Assembly: GCA_012519315.1 (NCBI GenBank)
Contig: JAAYQM010000007.1
Coordinates: 1-42,028 of the forward strand
DNA length: 42,028 nucleotides
Source of the DNA: Clostridiales bacterium
Lineage (GTDB): Bacteria; Bacillota; Clostridia; Oscillospirales; CAG-272
Direction of reading: 5' to 3'
The notes under the pieces are model-generated. The model was not told where the DNA came from. It made no database searches and was given only the letters and a program-made list of their open reading frames with translations. The number at the start of each line of letters is the position of its first letter. Position 1 is the first letter of the stretch. Shown here one piece after another: positions 1-7,768 of the stretch. The position numbers and the translations under genes were made by a program.

Positions 1-126
1 AAGGGCGGCAATAGAAAGATCCCGCGCAACCTCAATGCTGACGGGAATAGCGGGAAAGGCAACTACTCCTCGCAAAGGAATAACCGGAAGATCAAGTTGT
101 TCAGCTTTTTCTATGTAACGTGGCAT
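1..126 (-). CDS. lon: ATP-dependent protease Lon, N-terminal fragment (runs off left edge)
   Basis: The reverse strand from the ATG at 126 is open to the window edge for 42 codons. The peptide contains LPVIPLRGVVAFPAIPVSIE, followed by a basic residue and LSIAAL, which is the start of the Lon substrate-binding domain (family pattern LPLLPLRDVVVFPGM...V.R..SI.AL). Lon is a cytoplasmic AAA+ serine protease that degrades misfolded and regulatory proteins; the ATPase and protease domains lie outside the window. There is no in-frame start upstream of this ATG before the sequence turns non-coding. An AGAAGG motif lies about 16 bases upstream, a rather long spacing. The gene is divergent from the amidohydrolase at 607. 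In sporulating Firmicutes there may be two Lon paralogues (LonA, LonB) and this fragment cannot decide which one it is. Confidence 0.85.
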   Translation of the reverse strand, partial: MPRYIEKAEQLDLPVIPLRGVVAFPAIPVSIEVARDLSIAAL

Positions 127-274
127 TTTTGAGTTTATGTACCTTCTTATGGGTACTCCCTTTCTTTATCGTAAAATCGTTAATAAATTAATTGAAGAGC
201 TTATTTCGACGATTATGGTCATTATTATGCAGGCGGCGACAAGTGCCCCATGATATAAAGCCTTCAATTACATT

Positions 275-303
275 ATTGTATCACATTCATTTCAATATTT
301 CCA
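275..303 (-). promoter_or_regulatory. Candidate sigma-A promoter for lon
   Basis: On the reverse strand TGGAAA (303-298) and TACAAT (280-275) are separated by 17 bases. The -10 matches 5 of 6 and the -35 only 4 of 6. It would leave a leader of roughly 140 bases before the lon ATG. Tentative. Confidence 0.35.
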
Positions 304-400
304 TACCTGAATTAAAACAAACGGTGAATTTATAATAAAGAATGATTTATAAATATTGCACTATATCCGTTTTGCTAAAGTCTGTATTAAATGCGATATC

Positions 401-429
401 TTTACAGACCGGGGATTTGTGTGTATAAT
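401..429 (+). promoter_or_regulatory. Sigma-A promoter upstream of the amidohydrolase
   Basis: TTTACA (401-406), a 17-base spacer and a perfect TATAAT (424-429). The expected start is near 436, giving a leader of about 170 bases to the ATG at 607. Confidence 0.65.
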
Positions 430-606
430 TATTAATAGCAAAAAATTAAGTACTCGATTAATTATAATTTAAGATCAGAGATTATATTCTTGATTTTGCA
501 GCTTGACTTGCTATTTCTAAACGAAAGGAATTATCAAAATACTGTTCGATTCTGGCTTGCAGCCTGTAAGATCGGGACAGAAAAAGATAATCTTAGGGTG
601 ATTTAA

Positions 607-1407
607 ATGATTATTGATTTTCATACGCATTGTTTTCCGGAAAGAATCGCTGAAATGGCGGTGAGTCGTGTAGCCGGCGCCGCCGGGATTACCATTGTGG
701 GAAACGGAACGGTTGACAGCCTGATTTCTGAAATGGACAGGCAGGGGATTGACATGGCGGTGGTGCTGAATATAGCGACCAATCCCCGCCAGCAGACCAA
801 TGTCAATAATTTTGCCATTGAGATAAACAATAAGGAAGGTCGCATTATCTCCTTCGGTTCGGTTAATCCCGACAGCGACAATATTACCTCCGAGCTAAAA
901 CGGATAAAGACCGCCGGACTCAAAGGGATAAAGATTCACCCCGATTATATGGGAGTTCCCGTTGACGACCGGAGGATGATTCGGATTTTAGAGGAATGCG
1001 CCGATCTTGATCTGATTGTTGTAACCCATGCCGGCTTTGATGTCATCTCGCCCGATTTTATTCATGCTACGCCGGAGGGGATTGCCAGAGCCGTAAAGGG
1101 AATCAGGGGACTGAAGCTTGTCGCCGCCCATATGGGGGGGAACAGATGTTGGGAGGATGTGGAGCGTTACCTTTTAGGCAGAGATATTTATTTTGACATT
1201 TCTGTTGAATCGAAGGACGACATTCCTCACAATCTGGCAAAGCGCATTATAGACGGGCACCCGTCGGACAAAATCCTCTTCGGGTCGGATGCGCCCTGGT
1301 TTTCTCCTGCCGGCTCCATATCACTTATTGAATCTCTCGGTCTTGCCGAGGAGCAAAAAGTGAATATTTATGAACATAATGCAAAAAAACTACTCGGCAT
1401 TTGCTGA
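607..1407 (+). CDS. Amidohydrolase-2 family metal-dependent hydrolase
   Basis: A 266-residue TIM-barrel hydrolase of the amidohydrolase superfamily, of the compact 'amidohydrolase 2' type (ACMSD/decarboxylase-like). Visible metal and catalytic positions: H6 and H8 in DFHTH at the first strand, H111 in GIKIHPDY, H141 in VVTHAG, H175 in VAAHMGG and D228 in FGSDAPW, the canonical order for this fold. The length is normal for the short subfamily and both ends look intact. The start at 607 follows an AGGGTG ribosome binding site with 6 bases of spacing. It is monocistronic: a promoter lies at 401-429 and a hairpin follows at 1418-1448. The substrate cannot be told from sequence; members hydrolyse or decarboxylate small cyclic or carboxylated compounds. 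No neighbouring pathway gene helps. Confidence 0.85.
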   Translation: MIIDFHTHCFPERIAEMAVSRVAGAAGITIVGNGTVDSLISEMDRQGIDMAVVLNIATNPRQQTNVNNFAIEINNKEGRIISFGSVNPDSDNITSELKRIKTAGLKGIKIHPDYMGVPVDDRRMIRILEECADLDLIVVTHAGFDVISPDFIHATPEGIARAVKGIRGLKLVAAHMGGNRCWEDVERYLLGRDIYFDISVESKDDIPHNLAKRIIDGHPSDKILFGSDAPWFSPAGSISLIESLGLAEEQKVNIYEHNAKKLLGIC

Positions 1408-1417
1408 TCAGATAGGA

Positions 1418-1448
1418 AATCACCCCGCGGTTTTTCGTCGGGGTGATT
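1418..1448. terminator. Bidirectional terminator between converging genes
   Basis: A perfect 10-bp stem (AATCACCCCG at 1418-1427 with CGGGGTGATT at 1439-1448) and an 11-base T-rich loop. It is followed by CTCTTT, a weak U-tract on the forward strand. It sits between the ends of the amidohydrolase (1407) and the XRE regulator (1459), so it probably serves both. Confidence 0.7.
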
Positions 1449-1458
1449 CTCTTTATGA

Positions 1459-2346
1459 TCAGTTTTTCATCTCGGCTATGAGCTGGAGCCTTTTGGAGGC
1501 ATAGCCGTAAGCTCCCTCAAAGTCGTTGGTCTCCCTGCAGCAGGACTCAAGGTCGGCATAGAGCTTGTACCGCACGAGGGCGGAAAGCTCCTCTTTCGGG
1601 CGTTTGTAAAGGATTTCGCTGATGCTCTCGGCGGCGCTTAGATAACGTCCTTCGGTCATCATCAGCTTTGCGGCAATGTGCATTCTGTAAACCGGATTGT
1701 TGAATTTAAAGCTTTTGAGGATGGTGCACACAGCCTCTGATTTCAGTGATTCCGCCAGCGATAGGGACAGTATATACAGATATAGCTCAATGCCAATGCT
1801 CTTTTCGGCAAGAATACTGTAATCGGCTCCCATATTATGCATTGGTAGATCCACATCTTCAATTATTGAGAGGAGCAGGAGAGCGCGGGCACGAATCCAC
1901 TTGCAATTATAGATCGTTTTGTCGCAATGGGAGAGGGTCTTGCGCAGATGGGCGGCGGCGGTGGCAAAGGCGCCGCGATTAAAGGCGCCCTCCCCGAGTC
2001 GAAGGGTACATTCCGCCAGGATATAGCGGATTTCGTCATCGGCCTCCCCCAGCTTGCTTTCGATAATATCGATGCAGGACTGATAGTTCCGGTTGCGGTA
2101 GTAGGTTTTTATCTCGTCAAGGCAATGGATTTTTTTATAGGCGAGATCGTCGTCTGAATCGGACAAAAAATACCCGACGGGAACGTCCAGACGCTCGGCA
2201 AGATACAGCAAAGTCTGAACGGAGGGGGAGGCGATGTTGTTTTCTATCTGACTTAGCATGTTTCTTGTGATTCGCTCGCCGGCCAGTTCAGCCTGGGTAA
2301 TACCGCGAAGCTTGCGGGCTTGTCGAATTTTTTGTCCTAGATTCAT
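1459..2346 (-). CDS. XRE-family HTH regulator with TPR-like C-terminal domain
   Basis: 295 residues. Residues 1-65 form a Cro/C1-type helix-turn-helix (LGQKIRQARKLRGITQAELA, then MLSQIENNIASPSVQTL). The remaining ~230 residues are helical, with repeated A/L/Y-rich segments resembling tetratricopeptide repeats (for example YRNRNYQSCIDIIESKLGEA and NRGAFATAAAHLRKTLSHCD). This architecture resembles Rgg/PlcR/NprR-type regulators that bind peptides, though many clostridial homologues have no known ligand. The start has AAGG about 5 bases upstream. It is the last gene of a probable three-gene reverse unit, 33 bases after the fumarase beta-like gene. The target genes are unknown; regulation of its own cluster is a guess. 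Confidence 0.85.
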   Translation of the reverse strand: MNLGQKIRQARKLRGITQAELAGERITRNMLSQIENNIASPSVQTLLYLAERLDVPVGYFLSDSDDDLAYKKIHCLDEIKTYYRNRNYQSCIDIIESKLGEADDEIRYILAECTLRLGEGAFNRGAFATAAAHLRKTLSHCDKTIYNCKWIRARALLLLSIIEDVDLPMHNMGADYSILAEKSIGIELYLYILSLSLAESLKSEAVCTILKSFKFNNPVYRMHIAAKLMMTEGRYLSAAESISEILYKRPKEELSALVRYKLYADLESCCRETNDFEGAYGYASKRLQLIAEMKN

Positions 2347-2379
2347 AAGTACCTTGTTCTCCCGTTGAAATTTTAACAG

Positions 2380-2931
2380 TTATGTTTGTCTTTTCTCATA
2401 AAGGGCGCGGTTGCCGAAAATGTTGTTTCCTTTCGAATCAATGCCCACAAAAAGAGGAAAGTCGCGAAAAACAAGACGCTTTACCGATTCGCAGCCCAGC
2501 TCTTCAAAGGCGATGACCTCGCAGGATTCGATCGCCTGTGTCGCCAGGGCGCCGGCGCCCCCGATGGCACATAGGTAACAGGCTCCCGTCTCGACAATGG
2601 CATCGATCACAGCCTGTCCCCTCTCCCCCTTCCCGATAGTGCCGGCAAGACCCAGCCTGTACAGACGGGGGGCATAGACGTCCATCCGCGACGAGGTTGT
2701 CGGTCCGCAAGAACCGATGGGCAGACCGTTCTTTGGAGGAGTCGGCCCGGCATAGTAAATGAAGGAGCCCTTTATGGGAAAGGGCAGGGGGCTTTTATTG
2801 TTAAGCAGTTCTTCGATTCTTTTGTGAGCGGCGTCACGAGCGGTATAGACGGTTCCTGACAGGAGAATTTCCTCGCCTGCCCGTATTTTCGGCAGCCAAA
2901 GTGACGCTTCTTCGATGATGTATTGTTTCAT
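2380..2931 (-). CDS. Class I fumarate hydratase / L(+)-tartrate dehydratase beta subunit-like protein
   Basis: 183 residues, the usual size of the free-standing beta subunit (TtdB/FumA C-terminal domain). It shows the family core KGSFIYYAGPTPPK (about 54-67) and GSCGPTTSSRMD (about 73-84), the swivelling domain that completes the active site of Fe-S hydro-lyases, which interconvert fumarate and malate. In two-subunit enzymes the [4Fe-4S] cluster is held by the alpha subunit, normally encoded just upstream. Here the upstream gene is a DivIVA-like coiled-coil protein, 9 bases away, and no alpha subunit occurs in the window. It may pair with an alpha encoded elsewhere, or act on another substrate; the enzyme identity is therefore uncertain although the domain is clear. 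Confidence 0.85.
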   Translation of the reverse strand: MKQYIIEEASLWLPKIRAGEEILLSGTVYTARDAAHKRIEELLNNKSPLPFPIKGSFIYYAGPTPPKNGLPIGSCGPTTSSRMDVYAPRLYRLGLAGTIGKGERGQAVIDAIVETGACYLCAIGGAGALATQAIESCEVIAFEELGCESVKRLVFRDFPLFVGIDSKGNNIFGNRALYEKRQT

Positions 2932-2940
2932 TATATGTTC

Positions 2941-3807
2941 TTATACTTCCTTTGTTTCTGTTAAGTCAAGGTAGGCGTTGATTTCATCGTCTTCGGCAGG
3001 CTGGTCTGCAATATTAATGGCAAACCAGTTGTCAAAGTCAATTTTGGCAAGCTCCTTTTGAATTCCAGAGGTAGACTGGCTGCGGATAGCTGATATGTTG
3101 TCGCTGATTTGACGGTTTTTACCCTCCAGATTGACAAGCAGCCGGGACATTTCCTCCTGTGCATCCTTGACATAGGAAAGGATTTCGCTAAGGGCTTCCT
3201 CTGCCGTGGCGCGGAGGATTGCGTTGATGGCGTTGAGTGCGGACGTCGCCATGCCTGTAGCTTCCTCTTTTGCTGTTGTGAGTTGGGTGTTGATCTCCTC
3301 TTTAATTTTTCCGGCATCATTCTTTGCATTGTCGATGATTTCGTTTGCCGTCTTTTTCGCTGATATGATAAGATCCCCTATTTGAGAGCTGATTTCATCA
3401 TAACGCTCTGATTTTGAATTAGCACCGTCAAGATTGCGGAGTCGCTCCCCCATCTCATCTAAACGAGCGAGAAGGTTGTCCCGCTCGGCGGTGAGGGCGT
3501 CAAGCTGCTCCTTCTGCCGGTCGAGCTTTTCATTAAGGGAGAGAATTGTCTGCTCCTGCTCCTTGATGCGCTGCTCCTTTTGGGCGCAGACCTGAAGCAT
3601 CTCGTCGCAGGCGATGCGCAATTCATCCAGCTGTTCGTTTTTCTTCTTTTCATTCTCAAGCTCAAGCTTAATATCGTCAAGGGTGGCAACCGACTTTTTT
3701 TCGTAGTCGGTAAATTCATTGTTAAGCTTTTGAATATATTTGTTGACATCGTTTTTGTTGTATCCGTTTATTGCATTGCGAAAGGCTACCATATCTTTTT
3801 TTGCCAT
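2941..3807 (-). CDS. DivIVA-like coiled-coil protein
   Basis: 288 residues. The N-terminus (FRNAINGYNKNDVNKYIQKL) resembles the DivIVA/GpsB lipid-binding head, whose typical form is F..A..GY....V..FL. Residues ~30-125 are a long heptad-rich coiled coil with many E, K, L and Q. Residues ~140-250 form a second helical region rich in A and E, including AKKTANEIIDNAKNDAGKIK, which is typical of DivIVA C-terminal stretches. The acidic tail has no membrane segment. DivIVA proteins mark negatively curved membrane (septum, poles) and recruit partners in division, sporulation or wall growth. The gene is first in a three-gene reverse unit behind strong promoters at 3836-3886. A role in that unit is not evident. 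The DivIVA relation is moderately sure because only the head motif is diagnostic. Confidence 0.65.
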   Translation of the reverse strand: MAKKDMVAFRNAINGYNKNDVNKYIQKLNNEFTDYEKKSVATLDDIKLELENEKKKNEQLDELRIACDEMLQVCAQKEQRIKEQEQTILSLNEKLDRQKEQLDALTAERDNLLARLDEMGERLRNLDGANSKSERYDEISSQIGDLIISAKKTANEIIDNAKNDAGKIKEEINTQLTTAKEEATGMATSALNAINAILRATAEEALSEILSYVKDAQEEMSRLLVNLEGKNRQISDNISAIRSQSTSGIQKELAKIDFDNWFAINIADQPAEDDEINAYLDLTETKEV

Positions 3808-3835
3808 ATTTTTAACCGTCCTAATTTTATTTGAA

Positions 3836-3886
3836 ATTATAGCATTCAGATAAGGTCATTATACCACAATTATCTTATGTTATCAA
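3836..3886 (-). promoter_or_regulatory. Tandem sigma-A promoters of the DivIVA-like/fumarase-beta/XRE unit
   Basis: Reverse strand. The distal promoter is TTGATA (3886-3881), 17 bases, TATAAT (3863-3858), with an extended TGG before the -10. A second TATAAT (3841-3836) preceded by TGC lies closer to the gene but has a poor -35. The start codon is at 3807. Confidence 0.65.
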
Positions 3887-3913
3887 TAATTAATGGTTTG
3901 TTTTAACAAAAAA

Positions 3914-4624
3914 TTATTTTGTTGAAGCGCCGAAATCATACAAATCGTCAATAGTCGTTTCATCGATATCGTCGAGAAGGCGGTTGATTTTGGTGTAGGC
4001 CTCAGGAACATCTCCCACAATGATTGTCTCGGCAATGCAATAGGCATTGGAAAGGGTTACCGTTTTCTTTTCGGTAGGTACCATGAGCTTAATTTTAATG
4101 GTTATGTTTAGCATCATTCTGTGCAGGGTTTGGTTGATGCCCGCCTCTAAAAACTGGTTGTCAACCGTACACTGCAAACCCTGCGCCAAGAGCAGCTTGA
4201 TATTAATCATAGGACCCCGCCCCGAAAATAGCTCGCCGCCGAGAATCGTACCGAGGGGGATTTCTACACTCATTATATCGTTGTCCTGTAGCTTTACGAG
4301 CACCGATTTAAGAAGTGAGACTCTTGCGTTGGTGAGTTGTCCGATGTTGGTTTCTATTGAGGAAACCTTGCCGTTTACATCATAGGACAGCTTCACAAAA
4401 TCGCTGTAGGACAGATTATCGCTGGCCAACTGTTCGTAAATGGCATTGTTGATGATCTCATTAATTGAATTAACCGCAACTGCTTCGGCGGCTGCGGCGG
4501 CATAAGGGAATATTTGGAAATTGAGAATTAAAAGAAGGGATACGGCGACAAATCCAAGATAGACAAGAAAATTAATCAGTCTTTTTCGAAAGGAGGAAAA
4601 TCTTGTTTTTTTTATACGCTTCAT
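3914..4624 (-). CDS. yunB: Sporulation protein YunB
   Basis: 236 residues. A short basic N-terminus is followed by one membrane segment (about residues 16-37) and then an extracytoplasmic-type domain. The conserved YunB core is visible: VEIPLGTILGGELFSGRGPM, then a strand-rich stretch and AGINQTLHRM. In Bacillus subtilis yunB is expressed in the mother cell under sigma-E and is needed for efficient sporulation; its biochemical role is unknown. The start follows AGGGTG with 7 bases of spacing. A sigma-E-like promoter sits at 4645-4672, which fits the family's known control. It lies downstream of the recombinase gene, with a 102-base gap. The length is typical and no defect was seen. Confidence 0.85.
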   Translation of the reverse strand: MKRIKKTRFSSFRKRLINFLVYLGFVAVSLLLILNFQIFPYAAAAAEAVAVNSINEIINNAIYEQLASDNLSYSDFVKLSYDVNGKVSSIETNIGQLTNARVSLLKSVLVKLQDNDIMSVEIPLGTILGGELFSGRGPMINIKLLLAQGLQCTVDNQFLEAGINQTLHRMMLNITIKIKLMVPTEKKTVTLSNAYCIAETIIVGDVPEAYTKINRLLDDIDETTIDDLYDFGASTK

Positions 4625-4644
4625 ATCATCACACCCTTATTATC

Positions 4645-4672
4645 ATTATATGATAGAAAGGGGGAAATGTTT
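4645..4672 (-). promoter_or_regulatory. Sigma-E-like promoter of yunB
   Basis: On the reverse strand AAACATT (4672-4666), 13 bases and CATATAAT (4652-4645). The -10 matches the Bacillus sigma-E pattern CATACAAT at 7 of 8 positions; the -35 resembles the ATATT core less well. The predicted start, about 4638, leaves a short leader of ~14 bases. The -10 also contains TATAAT, so sigma-A use is possible, but no suitable TTGACA lies 17 bases upstream. Confidence 0.45.
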
Positions 4673-4726
4673 TTAGATTTTTTCGTCAAAGAGGGTTAAA
4701 ATGTGCCAAAATCCTTGAAAAAATGA

Positions 4727-5827
4727 CTAGAAATCTTCATTCTCCGCAGAATTGTCGGGGCTGTCGTGTTCTTTTTTTGACCGCTTCTTTTTCGCCATAG
4801 CCGGTGAAAGGGATGCAAGGGGATTGTTGTTGACGGCATTTTCCATGTTTTTATCGCTGACATGGGTGTAGATCTGTGTGGTATTTAGCTGCTCGTGTCC
4901 GAGGATGTCCTTCAGCACGCGAACATCCACCTTTCCGCTCTGGTACATAAGGGTAGCGGCGGTATGGCGGAGCTTATGAACCGAGTATCCCTTGTTTCCA
5001 AGACCCGCAGCGTCTAGATATTTATAAACAATCCATTGAACGGTCTTTACACTGATCCGCCGGTTGCGGCTGCTCAGAAAGAGGGCGGGTTCCTCCAGCT
5101 TTTGAGTCGTATCGCTTATACGTATTTTGAGGTAGTCGCGGAGGGCGGTCTTGCAGGCGTCATTCAGATAAACAATGCGTTGTTTTCGTCCCTTACCCGT
5201 TACCCGCAGGGAGCGCAGATCCTTGTCAATATCCCGCAGGTCAATGGACACAAGTTCGGAAAGTCTCATGCCGCAATTAAGAAAAAGGGTGATTATTGCA
5301 TAATCCCTGGTGGTTGTTTTTGAGTTTTCGTCATTTTTAATTGCCTCAAGCAGGGCAACACTTTCATCAAGGGAGAGATATTTTGGCAGGCTTGAACGCC
5401 TTTTCGGTCCCTCAATATCGTTGACCGGGTTTACCTCAAGCACCTTTTGCTTGGTGGTGAGAAATTTAAAGAAGGCCTTGAGGCTGGAGAGTTTACGCGC
5501 CTTAGCCGCCCATTCGTTTTTTCGCACGCTGTCGGCGTAAAGCAGAAACTCATATACTTCCTCGGTGGAGATTTCTTTTATAAAATCAAGATCGCATCGG
5601 CTGATATCAAGCTTTGAGAAGGCCTCGCTTTCAAGGGAGATTCCAGCCCGCCTTGCCGTGATATAGCGAAAAAAGGTTCGCAAATCAAGCAGATATTCGG
5701 AGACGGTACGCTCAGAGCACCCCTGAATAACCAATTTGTAGGTTGCAAAGTCCTTGACGGCTTTCGGCATTGTCTCAAGATCGGCTTTAAGATTTGTTAA
5801 ACTACTCATAGGCAGAACCATCTCCAT
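4727..5827 (-). CDS. Tyrosine recombinase/integrase of the XerC/XerD type
   Basis: Up to 366 residues. The N-terminal SAM-like core-binding domain (about 25-125) is followed by a catalytic domain with the full active-site set: R188 (CGMRLSE), K212 (GKGRKQR), H284 and R287 (HKLRHTAAT), H311 (LGHE) and nucleophile Y320 (TTQIYTHV). A basic tail (KKKRSKKE) ends the protein. XerC/D enzymes resolve chromosome dimers at dif; single-Xer relatives and integrases share these motifs. It is an isolated gene with no attachment site or phage gene nearby, so a housekeeping recombinase is more likely than an element integrase. The ATG at 5827 has no ribosome binding site; the ATG at 5809, preceded by GGAG/GATGG, may be the true start (360 residues). 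Confidence 0.88.
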   Translation of the reverse strand: MEMVLPMSSLTNLKADLETMPKAVKDFATYKLVIQGCSERTVSEYLLDLRTFFRYITARRAGISLESEAFSKLDISRCDLDFIKEISTEEVYEFLLYADSVRKNEWAAKARKLSSLKAFFKFLTTKQKVLEVNPVNDIEGPKRRSSLPKYLSLDESVALLEAIKNDENSKTTTRDYAIITLFLNCGMRLSELVSIDLRDIDKDLRSLRVTGKGRKQRIVYLNDACKTALRDYLKIRISDTTQKLEEPALFLSSRNRRISVKTVQWIVYKYLDAAGLGNKGYSVHKLRHTAATLMYQSGKVDVRVLKDILGHEQLNTTQIYTHVSDKNMENAVNNNPLASLSPAMAKKKRSKKEHDSPDNSAENEDF

Positions 5828-6112
5828 CTGAATTTTTGAAAAAACAACTCTTTACTAAAAATCATTTTGCAATTATGCTGCAATTTAATTATACAAAATT
5901 TTTCTCGTTTTTAGTGGCTAAAGTGTAAACATTTTGTGCTTCCTCTTGTATTTAGGCGGTGAATTATATAAAATAATAATAATCATCAGGTCCGATATGA
6001 AAAAATTGACATGCACAGGGAAAAATTCAAATATGGCATCTCGTATGACTGATTTAAGTCTAAAATGATCGATGTAAAAATGCATATCATTAAAACTTCC
6101 ATAGGGGGATCT

Positions 6113-6724
6113 ATGCTGGTATTTTTGAAAGAAAACTCTTACAGTATTACAAAAATGATTATAAATCAGGTGGGAATGACGATTTTTGGGACGGTGCTGG
6201 CCTTTGCCACCAGTATGAATCAAACGCTATTTCTTGCCACCAGTCTCTTTTCCATCGCGTTTTATCTTACCTTGCTCTATTCGATGACATGGGAACTTGG
6301 GGCGAAGGATAAGATTCGCGTTGACAGCGGGAGGATGACCCAAAAGCCGCTGCTTGGAATGAAGCTGTCCGCCATTGCCAATGCCCCGAATATAATTCTT
6401 GTTTTTTTGCTGTTTGTCGGGTTTGTTTTTGGCTCTAAAAGCATCGGAATTGCCAAGGCGTGGGCAGGCACTCTCTATTTTATCACAAATCAGGTGCTTC
6501 GCCTTTGGATGGGAATGTATTTAGGAACTATTAATTATTTGCTGCCAAAAATTCAAACCGTTGTTAATGATCAGGTTATAACAACGGCGGACATTTATTC
6601 CTTCCTTAATCCCGTTTTCTTCCTCCTTGCCATTCTGCCCTCGGTGCTCGTTTGCGCCGCCGCTTATTATTTCGGCTTGAAGGGTATTCGCTTGTCCTCC
6701 TATTTTAAGGCAAAGACAAATTAA
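6113..6724 (+). CDS. Uncharacterised multi-pass membrane protein
   Basis: About 203 residues from the ATG at 6113, chosen because AGGGGG lies 4-5 bases upstream; earlier in-frame ATGs at 6065 and 6080 lack a ribosome binding site. Four to five hydrophobic segments are evident: IFGTVLAFATSM, LATSLFSIAFYLTLLYSM, APNIILVFLLFVGFVFG, and near the end FLNPVFFLLAILPSVLVCAA followed by AYYFGLKGIRL. A charged cytoplasmic-type stretch (GAKDKIRVDSGRMTQKP) sits between the second and third segments. I do not recognise a named family. It is flanked by the divergent recombinase gene and by cwlD 250 bases downstream and does not appear to be co-transcribed with either. No function is assigned. Confidence 0.75.
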   Translation: MLVFLKENSYSITKMIINQVGMTIFGTVLAFATSMNQTLFLATSLFSIAFYLTLLYSMTWELGAKDKIRVDSGRMTQKPLLGMKLSAIANAPNIILVFLLFVGFVFGSKSIGIAKAWAGTLYFITNQVLRLWMGMYLGTINYLLPKIQTVVNDQVITTADIYSFLNPVFFLLAILPSVLVCAAAYYFGLKGIRLSSYFKAKTN

Positions 6725-6918
6725 GTTTCCTTTTACCTTATCCTCGACTGTCCGTTGATAAAAGATGAATTTTGACAAAGCTTGAGCAGCAAGCGGTGTA
6801 AAACAAAATATAAAGGGAAAAGTGCCGCTTGGCCTCGAGATGGATAAATACAGATATTTGCGAAAAGCAACTATAATATTTGCAGGATTTTAAGATACCG
6901 CCGCAATCACCGCTTTTT

Positions 6919-6947
6919 TCATAAAACTGCCCTCATCTCCATATATT
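6919..6947 (+). promoter_or_regulatory. Sigma-E-like promoter of cwlD
   Basis: TCATAAA (6919-6925), 14 bases and CATATATT (6940-6947), close to the Bacillus sigma-E pattern (CATATT-type -35, CATACAAT-type -10; 6 of 8 matched in the -10). The predicted start, about 6954, lies 23 bases before the TTG start codon. cwlD is sigma-E dependent in B. subtilis. Confidence 0.45.
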
Positions 6948-6976
6948 GTAATGATATTCGAGTCGGAGGTGCGGGT

Positions 6977-7768
6977 TTGAAAACAGCAGTCAGTGAGAGA
7001 TCCGAAAGGAGGGCGGTATTTTTTACCGTCAAATTTATCATTATCAGTCTTGTGGTATGCGCCGTTGCCCTGATTTTAAATATGGCGGCATCGGTATTTG
7101 CGCCCGATTTGATCGGGGGTTTCATCAGGGTCGAGGCAAGTACGGACAACAGTGCGATTCGGTGGCCTGTCGTTATTATTGACGCCGGACATGGGGGGAT
7201 GGACAGTGGTGCTGTGGGGATAAGCGGAGTTCATGAAAAGGATCTGAATTTGCAAATATCTTTTATTCTGTATGATATGCTGAGAGCAAACGGTGTTCCG
7301 GTCATTATGACCAGAACGGAGGACAAAATGCTCTATACCGAGGATCAGGATATAAAGGGTCAGCGTAAAATGTATGACCTTAAGAACCGGCTTCTTGTGG
7401 GGAGGCAAAATCCTGAGGCGATTTTTATCAGCATTCATATGAACAAGTTTCCTCAATCGCAATACAGCGGCCTTCAGATTTATTATTCGCCTAATAATGC
7501 CGCAAGTCTTCCCCTTGCCGAGAGGGTTAGGGAATATAATAAAATCTACAATCAGCCGAACAACAACCGGGAAGTTAAGAAGGGAAACAGCAGTATCTAT
7601 ATTCTGCACCATATAAAAAACCCGGCTATCCTTATCGAATGCGGCTTTCTCTCGAATCCGGAGGAATGTGAGCTGCTTTCACGTGAGGAATATCAAAAAA
7701 AATTGTCGGCGGTGATTTTTACTGCGGTGATGCGTTATTTGTCCGAAAACACCGTCCAAAGCAATTGA
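6977..7768 (+). CDS. cwlD: N-acetylmuramoyl-L-alanine amidase CwlD (spore cortex)
   Basis: 263 residues. An N-terminal membrane anchor (about 15-38) precedes an Amidase_3 catalytic domain. Zinc ligands are visible: H72 in IIDAGHGGMDSGA, E87 in HEKDLNL and H154 in ISIHMN; the catalytic glutamate is E221 in LIECGFLSNPEE. CwlD removes stem peptides from muramic acid so that muramic-delta-lactam can form in the spore cortex, which germination lytic enzymes need. The start is a TTG at 6977, chosen because a strong GGAGGTG lies 5 bases upstream and no ATG fits. A sigma-E-like promoter is at 6919-6947. The length and anchor fit CwlD rather than a division amidase such as AmiC, but the exact orthology is inferred. 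Confidence 0.87.
   Translation: MKTAVSERSERRAVFFTVKFIIISLVVCAVALILNMAASVFAPDLIGGFIRVEASTDNSAIRWPVVIIDAGHGGMDSGAVGISGVHEKDLNLQISFILYDMLRANGVPVIMTRTEDKMLYTEDQDIKGQRKMYDLKNRLLVGRQNPEAIFISIHMNKFPQSQYSGLQIYYSPNNAASLPLAERVREYNKIYNQPNNNREVKKGNSSIYILHHIKNPAILIECGFLSNPEECELLSREEYQKKLSAVIFTAVMRYLSENTVQSN

Larger units (their letters stand above)
127..606. other. Divergent intergenic region between lon and the amidohydrolase
   Basis: These 480 AT-rich bases hold no convincing gene. They contain a good sigma-A promoter facing right (401-429) and a weaker candidate facing left toward lon (275-303). The rightward promoter would give a leader of about 170 bases before the ATG at 607. I could not match that leader to a known riboswitch; it has a small AAGATAATCTT palindrome just before the ribosome binding site AGGGTG. 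No heat-shock operator (CIRCE or a GGTCAAA heptad repeat) was seen in front of lon. Confidence 0.6.

Noticed and set aside
439..606. 55 open codons directly before the amidohydrolase ATG, ending at 606
   Set aside because: No start codon with a ribosome binding site and no recognisable peptide; likely chance in AT-rich leader.
5918..6223. 101-codon reverse frame between the recombinase gene and the membrane protein
   Set aside because: Overlaps the start of the forward gene, has no ribosome binding site and a low-complexity, basic translation.
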